64,000 nucleotides of DNA from CAMFTQ01 sp051881615 (GCA_051881615.1 JBJEQF010000004.1:1-64000); one strand, 5' to 3'; counted from the first letter of the stretch, positions 37,801 to 44,911 are shown. Translations and numbers: made by a program. The notes: generated from the letters alone by a model not told the origin.

Positions 37801-39887
37801 GCTCCGACAGCCAAATCGGTACAGTTTTGAGTGGCTACACTCTAACTTATACCGGTGGAGAACATAACAACTTCAAACTTTCAGGTTCTACACCAAAGAA
37901 ATTGTTATTAACCTATGATCTTGCAACAGATAAGGTATCAATCTCTGAGGTGGCAACAGTTCAAAAGGTTAACGTAACTGTAAAATCGTATGAAAATTAC
38001 AGTACAAACGGTATTTCTGTAATGGCTACTTATAATGACGGCAGTGCTAAGACTATTACTCAGGATGTAACTGTATCGCTTGATGCCGGCACAGTGCTCA
38101 CAACATTAGAGGCTATCATCCCGAACAGCACTTTCAACAGCTATAAGCTGACCGACTTTACAGTAACAGAGAAAAACGGCGATACTCCTGTTGGTACAAA
38201 AACAGTCAGCTTAACAGACGGCGTAGGTACATACACGTTGCCTGCAAGCGGTGTGACAGATGTAACAATTACTGCAAATATCACACAAGCTGACCCTGCG
38301 CTTAAATTAGCGCACAGAGCAGGAACATCAGGCACTTGGACAGTGCCGACAGGCAGTCTTGTGTTCAGCAGTACTGCTAACACAGTAACAGGCGCATTCG
38401 ATGTGACATCTGAAAGCGATAAGTACTTCACGATTTCAAACGGTACTGATACAATCGAATTGATAAGCACAGATGTTACCGATAACTCAGGCTATGCAGA
38501 TTATGAAAGCACAGGAAGCAGCGTAAAGGTAACTCTGCCGACAGGCTCAACAAGTCAGACGGTTAGATTTACCTACAGTCTGAAGGATAATAAGATTACA
38601 GTTGACGCTCCTGTTAAGTTTGCAAGTACAACGGCTGATGTAACAGGTGTAACTGTCAATACAGCAAAAACCGACATTGACGTTGCGGTTACAAACACAA
38701 CAACGGGCACAATAGCTTATACCTCTGTTGTAAAAACCAAGCCTGACGTTGCGGCTGACCCGACAATCAACTTCACTGGTGACAAGATGTCGTTTGAGGC
38801 TGCAACAGCAGGTGATTACACAGTAGTTGTTACAGCAACAGCAACTGTTGGCACAACGAGCTATGCAGCTACAAAGACGTATAATATTACAGCTACGGCG
38901 GCTACTCCTGCAATACCGGATCCTGCAGCTTCGATTGTAGACGGCACAAAGGTAAGCTTCTATGCTGGTATTAAGAGTTCTTGGGATACTATAAATGGCG
39001 TATACATCTCTGATAATAATACTTATACCAATGTAACAGCAAGCGTTACTACAGATGCTTGCACACTCAAAAGTATCAATGAAGTTGAGTTCTATGTAGC
39101 AAGCTTTACTGAACAGAGTAAGAGTAAGTACTATATTAAGAACAACACGAATTGGGCGGGTTACCAGATGTCTGATAACGCAGACGGCGGTTATTTCTAT
39201 TATCCTGAGAGTAGCAGTGTTACAAAGGTTGACAGAGTAACGGCTACAACTAAACTCGATGATGCTGACAGAAGCACAACAGCTCTTAGTGTTAATACAG
39301 GTGCTGCAAGCGTTAAACTTAATACAAGCGTTAGCAGTCAAACGTCACTCCTTGGCGACAAGCTGTACTTGTTCTACTATATCAATAATACTAAGGTTGC
39401 AGGTCCGATAGAGGTTACATCAGGTAAGGCTCACGAAATAACCGCTTTGGATATTTCAGCTTACACTGCAGCAGCAGGCGATGTAACAGTTAAGACAATC
39501 CTGTCAGACGGTACAGTAGCTTATATTGCTGACACGGATACCATTACTGTAACAGGTGGTGGCACTTCGGGCGGAAATACACAGGAATTTACTTCTGTTC
39601 ATCTTGTGGGTAAAATACAAGGTTCAGAAAACTGGACGACAACAAATTATCCGTTCACGTATAATTCTAATACAGATGAGTGGAGCATACAAATTGAATT
39701 AAAAAATGGTGATAAGGTTAAAGCTCGAGCAAATAATGGTTGGGATTATAGTTTCGGTAGTGATGATCTTAGTGATACCCCAAATGGTTCTAACAATTAC
39801 AGCATAACATCTGATGGAACGTACAAAATTACAATTGCAGATGGTGCAGCTAATACTACACCATTCACCATAGTAAAAGTATCATAA
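28854..39887 (+). CDS. Giant 3677-residue repetitive surface protein
   Basis: The protein starts with a SipW-type segment STVTYAWIETGNN (AWI at 33-35) and a subunit-like head of about 250 residues ending in VKIWLESSYSEF. The rest is beta-rich Thr/Val/Asn sequence with repeated blocks. Stalk units with FNSY or FNGF occur near residues 1189, 1515, 1974, 2208, 2457 and 3093. Interleaved YYLTG/YYITG/FYLTG units follow. Long DPALKL blocks lie near 2500 and 3150, with a related block near 1245. Two KVxFYxGIK domains are near 1728 and 3366. The last 95 residues (VHLVGKIQGSENW) resemble starch-binding SusE/F-like modules. There is no LPXTG, so anchoring may be through the fibre. Confidence 0.78.
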   Translation: MKNNSKLKVKPIFMLAVTALILLVTAISTVTYAWIETGNNLVIKTDSGNENAANVSVINRAGYARNMAKNNTDRIIQLNDYVDYSNLYFAPAKGEMLDKDGNVTTDVSKAKDVKISINGAGGNREVNPEDISTNYIDFEIKIKNNDKTHSDIKFANSDTDRVITIDGKTAKFGVAVIAENAQGSNVIFTDSDKLKKETPAIETLYPGEEVTLRVKIWLESSYSEFTSAEDGKDIAGKPVKVNLALVMTDPKTTTFKVSDRTNSFEEEQLLKLASANGYKLFAVNAKNIDANGEYLEKFPLTYESIDDNGTATFSGMPEFLLYGLCKNDDDTYKHDDGDDFELWAYEGGDTTTEPKKWHPGTKPEVSGDNTDIYTIYGDLIVRNKEIEKLNGFLRGTWKQVVGIELRDHSIERIFTDESVRIVSFFNREISYPMYRVTTLNENTGEQEPTNVLRTIMPKVNFTATGGTFEGDLYFNSRFTDNCDTTSNLYGTLRLSKESADYESAKVEESGLTKYVYSAFGFSGVISKDEDYCTGAWYSGEVDKIRLQDTTTGRRILQHYTKNPGEQVRVSYKGNCDYKGDGMNATYYLAHYDKESQSWYSVLPSTINPSASDSDNKSKVQFRIKDNAGSNKYFIAPDRVKTGNEYVYSFINELAKDGNGNNSPLGSWGYNLADDTVIYVKYHETDTSLGHTGLFVMQDNPPDYYQPLGAWGNDKNRTSGVMEDDYKVFYINKYDFDLGDDGVLYGEVFHMRPNIGTDSRFSGNITGTTDGKPLYVGGRYRIDADGTVTELASFGYVIPQQTVIADVNEICSLPAAVDFQDPNTNITYKYSLFVGSGLTNANVTQLDISQNVADYGQLTFQANKAGEYTVEVTASATDGASVKTAIKKFIFKVGLNPRITIADNPNIGLAKFTYIDENGNTRKLVNGASAKIVQGTVLTGIKPTIENTPRNMLVFDSYKVVDPADPTQLLEGHEVTGTYEYTVGYVPAVIDVKFKDVVYNNDYIIGGEKGSFKGKGNQGDETTLGGWENNPDYIYMSYNSATNTVYADITAAVEMTTSSKNIKIIKGDMSKKDDKSYCVNYANPKVICTVPGISANIVGDYCDLVMRGLRDGDKIRVEYDCTNNIISVKKALESIDIKLFAVPEFEKAQLSVSAKGTDTALIRAAKNDATGTAYEGTDVTLEQLVNNSDFNSYSVDYFTVVTKSEGNTVGDIQTVYPGGKFTMPTKETADTVEITTHIKKDSTPFYIAGSADNVSWTATKAPMTVTDNIVTGYVTVDNIIDGECFIRIAKGSSEQTAFQQVNTSVTMSKAGRKNVYVESDDNFTASHDQQSIKVNLLGMVKQTFKVIYDLGNHRITISTPAFFKESSADMSVTKDIETNLVLGTFFPTSVTPTYVTNCTTKPTDTANAEINADDPAKPKFKSDTAGTHTIVTIATATIDDVVCYTSKTFNINVNDLVDVTIEKHSLFDISGVKVTAAHTLSGEEEKTYTPAADDVAFRAAVGDTVKLTLKIPNSKFNGFHETATNNFTIIGIDKETGQTSPVTPTFTTADDYTVATFTVPSGGATVTPNPDQYTKMKYYLTGDPNAVDGVSWAEADDYDKKFTYNKDANTITYPNVVLTGNKIANIKISRDGYKGNVAGGRDDKDTSVSYTTGMKFDWTGAPKSVSNVFITTDDDFNDIRIEGLFNANNPKRVNLTYYLAEHKLVITDSENTGTIMTQDLLAVLSNQKVMFYFGIKGESAGYLNESGQTGQNHYSFLNSMSYSGDVYNYAPVCLPSKTYYIAQNSDWTGESIGEPAKAGKAYLLKMENYTDTLTPITGTSGCTVPTDSFTVNLNEMKAVDLGVTLNSSTSVTGASNSLSYYITKTPTDASGDVYPTINGSTEFMPFDPNNLKQLENGNYIVVPVVGDGSIHVRGTDIKLKITDKTITKVNVKVDINDHAIVKAVCGDITINENEEKELIADNDATITAQIENATFNSFTRVESFDILNKTTGAIIEKVTANNNSATFTVPEYDVTIRANLVQLDSLNYYITGENIDGIERWTSTDSDNMLFAFDKENNLFTKEIKLTGNTVQFKIAKNSSALRDDPKYSISEADPQPDFTSSVNGLTADYATSEYNGNTVYNFRLTGAAISGTTVKLTYNPSANTLTVSSPGTKPTQTVTITPVDHATVTATYTKADGTTETINESVTGTPIPVGTELTLSCVIDNPDFNSYKFASYTVTGAELSSSKFTVGESSVTVTTELGRDITSDNAKFYLTGTNVKSGTTTLNWDSTNAEMTYVDGSNTVSIPVTVMYDAENGNPAKLKISKGGYTNAYRDDADKSVTLYKEGRGTDGSVKIVNNASSYVVHSLETSGEAKDRCLYLRVTSNVNIKLTYDLDTHTITIDKVEVVENPTVTLKPVSKDAADTNDYSKCNAKVTATYTEIGASGTTTVTPVTEAASFKDIESDVVFTASWDNPNFNSYRFVKYIVTEGTSVSEKTTSTFTLTKPTQNVTVEPVFERVDPALKLVSKASSTDTSWNVAVDPLTYDATTNTVTGRYDFTTAVNKYLTVSNGSRTITLTDTDLTGVENYAEYDSTTKSVLAKLPTGATTQSLKFTYNLGTNKLTVETPVEFSDLSDSTISDLIVNTAVTLKSTAAIATGFDGTITYKTECTSDNRANVTIGNNTSATPTFKATASDTYTVTTTATLGDYKAVKTYTITVNPASAITVYATGPAVIANTAWGQWTELSSSTADGKVIYTAINRGSEFKVSNKADYDGYEKPNISVDNTLGDVKISGTADASGTLGTGNLSTSGSGTAYLCCQVSTGKIYVSSTEPTSGGEVTKTREVTVNAVDNAVVTATPAGGTAIAEGNSANVDTGTVLTLKADLSCKSVFYPYSTVNFVVKSGSATLDTVTTNGGTFTVPDGTDDITVDTELTFTNPSIYICGNSKIAGLEDSWGTAIQMNWSDTNPTVVSKEITLNTTDAEFKLVKDSASNRNDEDQLVSRSDSQIGTVLSGYTLTYTGGEHNNFKLSGSTPKKLLLTYDLATDKVSISEVATVQKVNVTVKSYENYSTNGISVMATYNDGSAKTITQDVTVSLDAGTVLTTLEAIIPNSTFNSYKLTDFTVTEKNGDTPVGTKTVSLTDGVGTYTLPASGVTDVTITANITQADPALKLAHRAGTSGTWTVPTGSLVFSSTANTVTGAFDVTSESDKYFTISNGTDTIELISTDVTDNSGYADYESTGSSVKVTLPTGSTSQTVRFTYSLKDNKITVDAPVKFASTTADVTGVTVNTAKTDIDVAVTNTTTGTIAYTSVVKTKPDVAADPTINFTGDKMSFEAATAGDYTVVVTATATVGTTSYAATKTYNITATAATPAIPDPAASIVDGTKVSFYAGIKSSWDTINGVYISDNNTYTNVTASVTTDACTLKSINEVEFYVASFTEQSKSKYYIKNNTNWAGYQMSDNADGGYFYYPESSSVTKVDRVTATTKLDDADRSTTALSVNTGAASVKLNTSVSSQTSLLGDKLYLFYYINNTKVAGPIEVTSGKAHEITALDISAYTAAAGDVTVKTILSDGTVAYIADTDTITVTGGGTSGGNTQEFTSVHLVGKIQGSENWTTTNYPFTYNSNTDEWSIQIELKNGDKVKARANNGWDYSFGSDDLSDTPNGSNNYSITSDGTYKITIADGAANTTPFTIVKVS

Positions 39888-39904
39888 TCTAAGGCGGTGA
39901 AGTC

Positions 39905-40522
39905 ATGAGAAAATTAAATAATATGACACGTGCGGTGATACTGCTTGCCATTTGCGTGTTGTCTATAGCAGCTATATCCTTTTCATGGTTGAGCCGCCCA
40001 CAGGTTATTGAAAACGATGAGCAAAACTTTGGAAAGCTGTTGTTAAGCTCTGAAATAAGTGCCGCCGGCACAACCAATACATCAACGTCGCAGATAAAGG
40101 CTTACACAAGAATGAAAGACGGCTCAAAATTGAGTGACGGTACAGATGCAGTGACAGCCACTACATACAGTGCGACTATTAACGCAGAAACAGGTAAGTA
40201 TGAACAGGGTGCAGAGCTTAGTACCGGTGAACAAGTTATAGTTAAAGCAAATGATTGCACTTACTTTATTACAGAGCTTAAAAATAACGACACTATCCCC
40301 ACCAGAGTTTCGCTCAAGATTCCTGTATTAAGCGATCTCTCGGAACTTGCGATGTATTCTTACGCTCCTTATAAGGATAAAGCAGAAACATACATTGTAA
40401 AAAACATTGAGGTAATTAACGACGCAAAAAGCGTTGTCGTAAAGTGGTATATTGCTAATTCAGCTGACGCTGATAAGACAATCAGCTTAACTTCTCTTCC
40501 GGCTGTTGAATATTTCAAGTAA
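39905..40522 (+). CDS. Small fibre-subunit-like protein 5 (SWL signal variant)
   Basis: The 205-residue protein has a hydrophobic N-terminus ending in AISFSWLSRPQV (SWL at 27-29 in place of AWF). The mature part is short and Thr/Ser-rich and ends with VVVKWYIANSADADK. It lacks the EG-D motif of its larger relatives. It lies directly between the giant protein and the second signal peptidase. The divergent signal suggests a specialised substrate of that peptidase or an anchor or cap subunit; this is inference. Confidence 0.65.
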   Translation: MRKLNNMTRAVILLAICVLSIAAISFSWLSRPQVIENDEQNFGKLLLSSEISAAGTTNTSTSQIKAYTRMKDGSKLSDGTDAVTATTYSATINAETGKYEQGAELSTGEQVIVKANDCTYFITELKNNDTIPTRVSLKIPVLSDLSELAMYSYAPYKDKAETYIVKNIEVINDAKSVVVKWYIANSADADKTISLTSLPAVEYFK

Positions 40523-40534
40523 TGAGGTATCCTC

Positions 40535-41197
40535 TTGAAAAGCAAGGTATTTAAAATTCTCAACAAAATTAAAAATATCCTACTTACCGTACTGCTTGTT
40601 GTGCTTGTGTTAATTATTGTGGCTACTGTGTTTATCAGGGCTACCGGCAATACACCGAGCATAGGCGGCTATATGCTTTTCAGAGTAGCCACAGGCAGTA
40701 TGGAGCCTGAAATTATGGTTGACGACGTTATTCTTGTAAAAGAACCGAATGATTATTCATCTATCGCTGTCGGCGACGTTGTCACTTACGAGAGCTACTC
40801 CGGTGTTACGGCAGGCAGACCTATCACTCACAAGGTGATAAAGGCACCGTTTGAGAAAAACGGTGAATGGTATCTGCAAACGCAGGGCATAGCAAACGAT
40901 ATTCCCGACGAAGAGATAAACACAAAACAGCTGTTGGGCGTTATGGTGGCAAAAATCCCGTTTTTAAGAGAGCTGTACTCATTCTTCCTCACTCCGTGGG
41001 GACTGCTCACAATTATTGCGCTGATAATTATTGCCTTTGCAGGTGAATTTATCAATGTTGTAAAAATCGTTGGAGAAAAGCCTGACGACGAGAAATCAGC
41101 CGTAGACATAGCGGTAGAAAGAGTAATGGCACAGCAAAAAGAAGCTGAACGTCTGCAAAATACGCAAGAACAAAACGGCGAAAAAGACAGGGAATAG
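40535..41197 (+). CDS. Signal peptidase I, ER/SipW type (second copy)
   Basis: The 220-residue protein has an N-terminal helix (about 14-34), the catalytic Ser55 in ATGSMEPEI, His99 in ITHKVI (Ser/His dyad, no lysine), and IANDIPDEE in place of the acidic region. A C-terminal helix (about 149-170) and a charged tail follow. It starts at TTG (40535), 12 bases after the previous stop. It differs clearly from the copy at 20551, suggesting different substrate sets for the two ends of the locus. Confidence 0.87.
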   Translation: MKSKVFKILNKIKNILLTVLLVVLVLIIVATVFIRATGNTPSIGGYMLFRVATGSMEPEIMVDDVILVKEPNDYSSIAVGDVVTYESYSGVTAGRPITHKVIKAPFEKNGEWYLQTQGIANDIPDEEINTKQLLGVMVAKIPFLRELYSFFLTPWGLLTIIALIIIAFAGEFINVVKIVGEKPDDEKSAVDIAVERVMAQQKEAERLQNTQEQNGEKDRE

Positions 41198-41235
41198 TAA
41201 CACTAAATCAAAATTTAGAAATATTTTCAAAAATA

Positions 41236-41269
41236 AAAACTGCCCCGAGATTTTCGGAGCAGTTTTTTG
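41236..41269 (+). terminator. Terminator at the end of the fibre locus
   Basis: AAAACTG-C-CCGA pairs with TCGG-A-GCAGTTTT, followed by T residues. Confidence 0.75.
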
Positions 41270-41357
41270 AGTTTTAATGAAATACGCTTAATCTAAAGCA
41301 TCGTAAAAGACGTTGAAAGGCAAGTTTAAAAAGCTTTGTATTACTATTTAATTTAAT

Positions 41358-41393
41358 GAATAATGAATGATGAAAAATGAATAATGAATAATT
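41358..41393. repeat. AT-rich direct repeat (ATGAATAATGAATGATG)
   Basis: Reverse complement of the TTATTCAT-type runs at 11286-11306 and 16695-16734. It lies beside dispersed repeat A copy 2. Confidence 0.5.
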
Positions 41394-41452
41394 AAACACG
41401 CCGGCACAACGTGCTCGGCGAAATTGCACAATGCAAGCCGAAGCGAAGCGTA

Positions 41453-41629
41453 GGCGGATAAAGGATTCCAAAGGGTCACTGACCCTTTGGTCGTTTAGGG
41501 ATAGAGGATTTTTAAGGAGAAAGGGAATCGAAATCCCTTTCTCCTTAAATCTGCTTTCTTTTGCAACTTTTCTTTTCAGATAAAAGAAAAGTTGAGAAAC
41601 GTATGATGAAGATGAATTTAATCAAGGAC
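41453..41629 (-). repeat. Dispersed intergenic repeat A, copy 2
   Basis: Inverted copy of 11350-11523, including the CCAAAGGGTC/GACCCTTTGG and AAGGAGAAAGGGA/TCCCTTTCTCCTT palindromes. Paired changes within the palindromes (GGGG versus GGAG with CCCC versus CTCC) suggest that stem structure is conserved. It occupies most of the 41198-41756 intergenic stretch together with the terminator and AT-rich repeat. Confidence 0.75.
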
Positions 41630-41756
41630 AAATAATCTATAATATTAGATGAAACACAAAATATTCTTTTCTTTTTGAAAAATAAAAGAAAAAAGTATGG
41701 TAAAGATGAATTGCGTCAACGAAGCAAAACATTAAAACAGCACAAATAGCATATAA

Positions 41757-43043
41757 TCATAGCTTGTCTATAACAACCTGTCTTATTTCTCCTGCAAGGT
41801 ACAGACTTCCGCAGATAACTATCGCATTTTCCTCGCCGTCAGCAAGAGATAACGCTTCATCAACAGCTGATTTTACATCGCTTTTTTCTTCCACGTTTTC
41901 AAAATGACCTCTGCAAACGTCTGCAAGCTCCTTTTCAGTCATACTGCGTGGGTTCTGAATAGGTACAGTTATCACAGTATTGAAAAGTCCGTTTAAGATT
42001 TCTATACTGCTTATGCTGTCCTTATCTCTTAGCATACCCATTATACAAACGATTTTTTTGTCGCTCAAATTGCTTTTTACAAAGTCTGAAAGCGTTTCTA
42101 TTCCGTCAGGGTTGTGCGCACCGTCAAGAAGTATCACAGGCTCTTTTCGCAAAAGCTCAAGCCTTGCAGGGTGAGAAACACCGCTCAGCGCAGACTTGAC
42201 GGCAGTCAGCGGAATATTCAGAAAACCGCTGTATTCGTTTAAAACCTCGACTGTTCGTAATACAGTTTTCACGTTGTCTATCTGATGTTTTCCTAACAGA
42301 TTGAGCGTGATTTTCTCGTTTTTATAAACAAAGCTGTTGCCTGAAATATCTGTCCTGACATCAGAAAGCGTTACATCATCGGCAAAGAAAATATTGTTGT
42401 TCCTTTCTTTTGCACATCTTAAAAGCTCATTTTTTGCTTCATTTTTCTGACGGGAGATTACGGTGTTAGAGTTTTGCTTGATTATGCCTGCCTTTTCAAA
42501 GGCGATTTTTGTAAGAGTGTCGCCTAAAATCGCAGTGTGGTCAAGTCCGATAGGCGTTATCACAGAGCATAGGGGGCAATCTATGACGTTAGTTGCGTCA
42601 TATCTGCCGCCCAGTCCCGTTTCAAGAACTACAATGTCGCATTTTTCCTTTTCAAAGCAATAAAAGGCGGCGGCTGTTACAAGCTCAAATTCTGTTATAA
42701 TCTCGTCATTTTCTGCCATCTTACGGACAATCGGCATAATTATATCAATCGCTTCGGCAAGAAAATCACCGTCTATCATTTTGTTGTTAATCTGTATTCT
42801 CTCTCTGAAATCGCATACAAACGGCGAGATGTAAAGACCTGTTTTGTAACCCGATTTTTTAAGAATATTTGAAAGCATAACGCACACAGAGCCTTTGCCG
42901 TTTGTGCCTGCTGTGTGAATGTATTTCAGCTTTTTTTGCGGATTGCCGATTTTTGACAACAGCTTTGACAGCCTGTCTGTGCCGAGCTTTGCGCCGAAAG
43001 CGTCAAGCGAATGAATATTTTGCAGTGCCTGTTCGTAAGTCAT
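41757..43043 (-). CDS. folC: Folylpolyglutamate/dihydrofolate synthase
   Basis: FolC adds glutamate residues to folates; some bacterial forms also make dihydrofolate. The 428-residue Mur-ligase-like enzyme has the P-loop HTAGTNGKGSVCVMLS, the motif ETGLGGRYDATN and the C-terminal LLDGAHNPDG. Its start codon immediately follows the stop codon of rsmI (TAAATG), so the two are coupled. Confidence 0.92.
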   Translation of the reverse strand: MTYEQALQNIHSLDAFGAKLGTDRLSKLLSKIGNPQKKLKYIHTAGTNGKGSVCVMLSNILKKSGYKTGLYISPFVCDFRERIQINNKMIDGDFLAEAIDIIMPIVRKMAENDEIITEFELVTAAAFYCFEKEKCDIVVLETGLGGRYDATNVIDCPLCSVITPIGLDHTAILGDTLTKIAFEKAGIIKQNSNTVISRQKNEAKNELLRCAKERNNNIFFADDVTLSDVRTDISGNSFVYKNEKITLNLLGKHQIDNVKTVLRTVEVLNEYSGFLNIPLTAVKSALSGVSHPARLELLRKEPVILLDGAHNPDGIETLSDFVKSNLSDKKIVCIMGMLRDKDSISSIEILNGLFNTVITVPIQNPRSMTEKELADVCRGHFENVEEKSDVKSAVDEALSLADGEENAIVICGSLYLAGEIRQVVIDKL

Positions 43044-43874
43044 TTATAAAAGCTCCTTGTAAATTTCGTTTTTCTTAAAGCCTGTGACGGCGGCTGATTG
43101 CTTTGCGGCTTCCGATGTTTTTTCGCCTTTTTCCATTAACTGCCTTGCAAGCTCCACCGCATCAGCAAGAGAATATTCTTCTTTTACCTCCTCTTGGGGA
43201 AGTCCTGCAAGCACAAGCACGATTTCACCCTTTAGCGAGCCGTCTGCGTACTTTTCTGCGGCTTCCTTTGTTGTGGTTCTTATTATTTCCTCGTGGATTT
43301 TTGTTATTTCTCTCACGATTGAAAGCTGTCTGTCGCCGAAAAATTCGTAAAAGTCCTTTAGCGTCTGCGACAGCTTGTGCGGTGCTTCGTAGAAAATCAT
43401 CGTGCGTTTTTCGTTTGCAAGCTCCTGTAAATGGCTTTTTCGGCTTTTTTTATTTACGCTTAAAAAGCCCTCAAACGTAAATCTGCCTGTGATAAGTCCC
43501 GATACGGCAAGCGCAGAAACAACGGCAGAAGGACCGGGGATTACAACTGTTTTTATGTTTTTCTCTGCGCATTGTTTAATAAGCTCCTCGCCGGGATCTG
43601 AAATACAGGGCATACCGGCATCTGTTACAATGGCACAGCTCTCTCCGCTTAAAATCCGCTGACAGATAATGTCGCCCTTTTGTTTTTTGTTATGCTCGTA
43701 ATAGCTTATCATCGGCTTTTTTATGTCGAAGTGATTAAGCAGCTTAAGCGTTACTCTTGTATCCTCGGCGGCGATAAAGTCAACCTCACTGAGCGTTCTG
43801 ACAGCACGTGGCGACATATCGTCAAGATTGCCTATGGGTGTACCAACTACATATAGTATTCCGCATATGCTCAT
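43044..43874 (-). CDS. rsmI: 16S rRNA (cytidine-1402-2'-O)-methyltransferase
   Basis: RsmI methylates C1402 of 16S rRNA. The 276-residue protein begins with the signature VVGTPIGNLDDMSPRAV and contains AAEDTR, VTDAGMPCISDPG and VIPGPSAVVSALAVSG, all typical of this tetrapyrrole-methylase-fold family. The C-terminus keeps a small helical extension. It is one base from the upstream methyltransferase gene. Confidence 0.93.
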   Translation of the reverse strand: MSICGILYVVGTPIGNLDDMSPRAVRTLSEVDFIAAEDTRVTLKLLNHFDIKKPMISYYEHNKKQKGDIICQRILSGESCAIVTDAGMPCISDPGEELIKQCAEKNIKTVVIPGPSAVVSALAVSGLITGRFTFEGFLSVNKKSRKSHLQELANEKRTMIFYEAPHKLSQTLKDFYEFFGDRQLSIVREITKIHEEIIRTTTKEAAEKYADGSLKGEIVLVLAGLPQEEVKEEYSLADAVELARQLMEKGEKTSEAAKQSAAVTGFKKNEIYKELL

Positions 43875-43875
43875 A

Positions 43876-44637
43876 TTAACACTCCCTTAAATGCTCCGAC
43901 TTGTAACAGCCGTAAATTTCTTTCATTTCCTGCGAAAAATCACCGTTTTCGTCCTCTATAAACAGCGTAGGCATAGTGACAAGGCTGCCCCTTTTGCCGC
44001 CTCGTCTGCCCTCAACAAGCACAAGCTTAGGCGGCTTTGAGATTCGTTGCTGAACAAAGCGGATACGCTTAGGCTCAAGGTCGTTTTCACGCATCAGCGA
44101 TAAAATATCGGTAAGTCGTTCAGGCCGCTGACACATACAAAATCTGCCGCCGAACTGCAAAAGATTTTTAGCTGCTGTGAAAATATCGTCAAGCGTACAG
44201 CCTTGCTCGTGACGTGCAAGCGTTTTGCCGAGTTCGGGATTTACAATTCCGCTTCCCCTAAGCTTATATGGCGGATTGCAGGCTACAAGGTCGTAACAGC
44301 CAAAGGGCAGAACTCCCTTTAGCTCCTTTAAATCGCAGTTTACGGCATTTAAGCTGTCGCAAATATTGTTAAGCTCAGCTGACCTTTTTATCATATCGGC
44401 AGCGTCAGGCTGAATTTCAACAGCATCAACAGTTATATTTTTGTTATCCCGAAGCCACAAAAGCGGAATAGTACCGCACCCCGAGCCTAAGTCAACCGCC
44501 CTGCACCTGTTTTTCGGACGTGAAAAGTCGGCAAGCAGTATTGTATCTGTTGAAAAATGGTGAATATCGCTGACAATTATCTTTATACCGCCGCCAAGCG
44601 GTTCAATATGCTCTTTCTCCTTTAGCACCTTATTCAC
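43876..44637 (-). CDS. TrmN6/YfiC-like tRNA (adenine-N6) methyltransferase
   Basis: The 253-residue class I SAM methyltransferase has the SAM motif AVDLGSGCGTIPLL and the catalytic N6-adenine motif CNPPYK. This family methylates A37 of tRNA-Val in E. coli; in Firmicutes it is usually adjacent to rsmI, as here. The start is GTG at 44637. A duplicated tRNA role near a tRNA gene cluster is coincidental as far as can be seen. Confidence 0.85.
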   Translation of the reverse strand: MNKVLKEKEHIEPLGGGIKIIVSDIHHFSTDTILLADFSRPKNRCRAVDLGSGCGTIPLLWLRDNKNITVDAVEIQPDAADMIKRSAELNNICDSLNAVNCDLKELKGVLPFGCYDLVACNPPYKLRGSGIVNPELGKTLARHEQGCTLDDIFTAAKNLLQFGGRFCMCQRPERLTDILSLMRENDLEPKRIRFVQQRISKPPKLVLVEGRRGGKRGSLVTMPTLFIEDENGDFSQEMKEIYGCYKSEHLREC

Positions 44638-44772
44638 TCCATTGGTTTATTCTTGATACATAATACCATTTATGACGGTTCTTTTCAAGTTTTCTTTATA
44701 GTGCTTTATTAAAAACGTGAGAAATAAGGCAAAAAGAAAAAAGAGAAAAAGCAAAAAAATTTTGTAAAACTA

Positions 44773-44801
44773 TTGACAAATATAGTTTTATAGACTATAA
44801 T
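44773..44801 (+). promoter_or_regulatory. Consensus promoter of the tRNA cluster
   Basis: TTGACA, 17-base spacer, TATAAT: a perfect sigma-A consensus about 30 bases before the first tRNA. Confidence 0.85.
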
Positions 44802-44831
44802 AAACAAGCTGACTTTTAAACAAGTCCATAT

Positions 44832-44908
44832 GGCGGAATAGCTCAGCTGGCTAGAGCATTCGGTTCATACCCGAAGTGTCGTAGGTTCAAGTCCTATTTC
44901 CGCTACCA
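44832..44908 (+). tRNA. tRNA-Met (CAT)
   Basis: The 77-base cloverleaf has the acceptor arm GGCGGAA/TTCCGCT, anticodon loop TTCATAC, T-loop TTCAAGT and an encoded CCA. The anticodon CAT fits elongator Met; an Ile tRNA with a modified C34 cannot be excluded from the gene alone. Confidence 0.93.
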
Positions 44909-44911
44909 AAT

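Noticed and set aside
28854..39887. Antisense ORFs such as 38547-39341 (minus) and 34544-34858 (minus).
   Set aside because: They lie wholly inside the giant gene, have no ribosome sites and reflect its codon bias.
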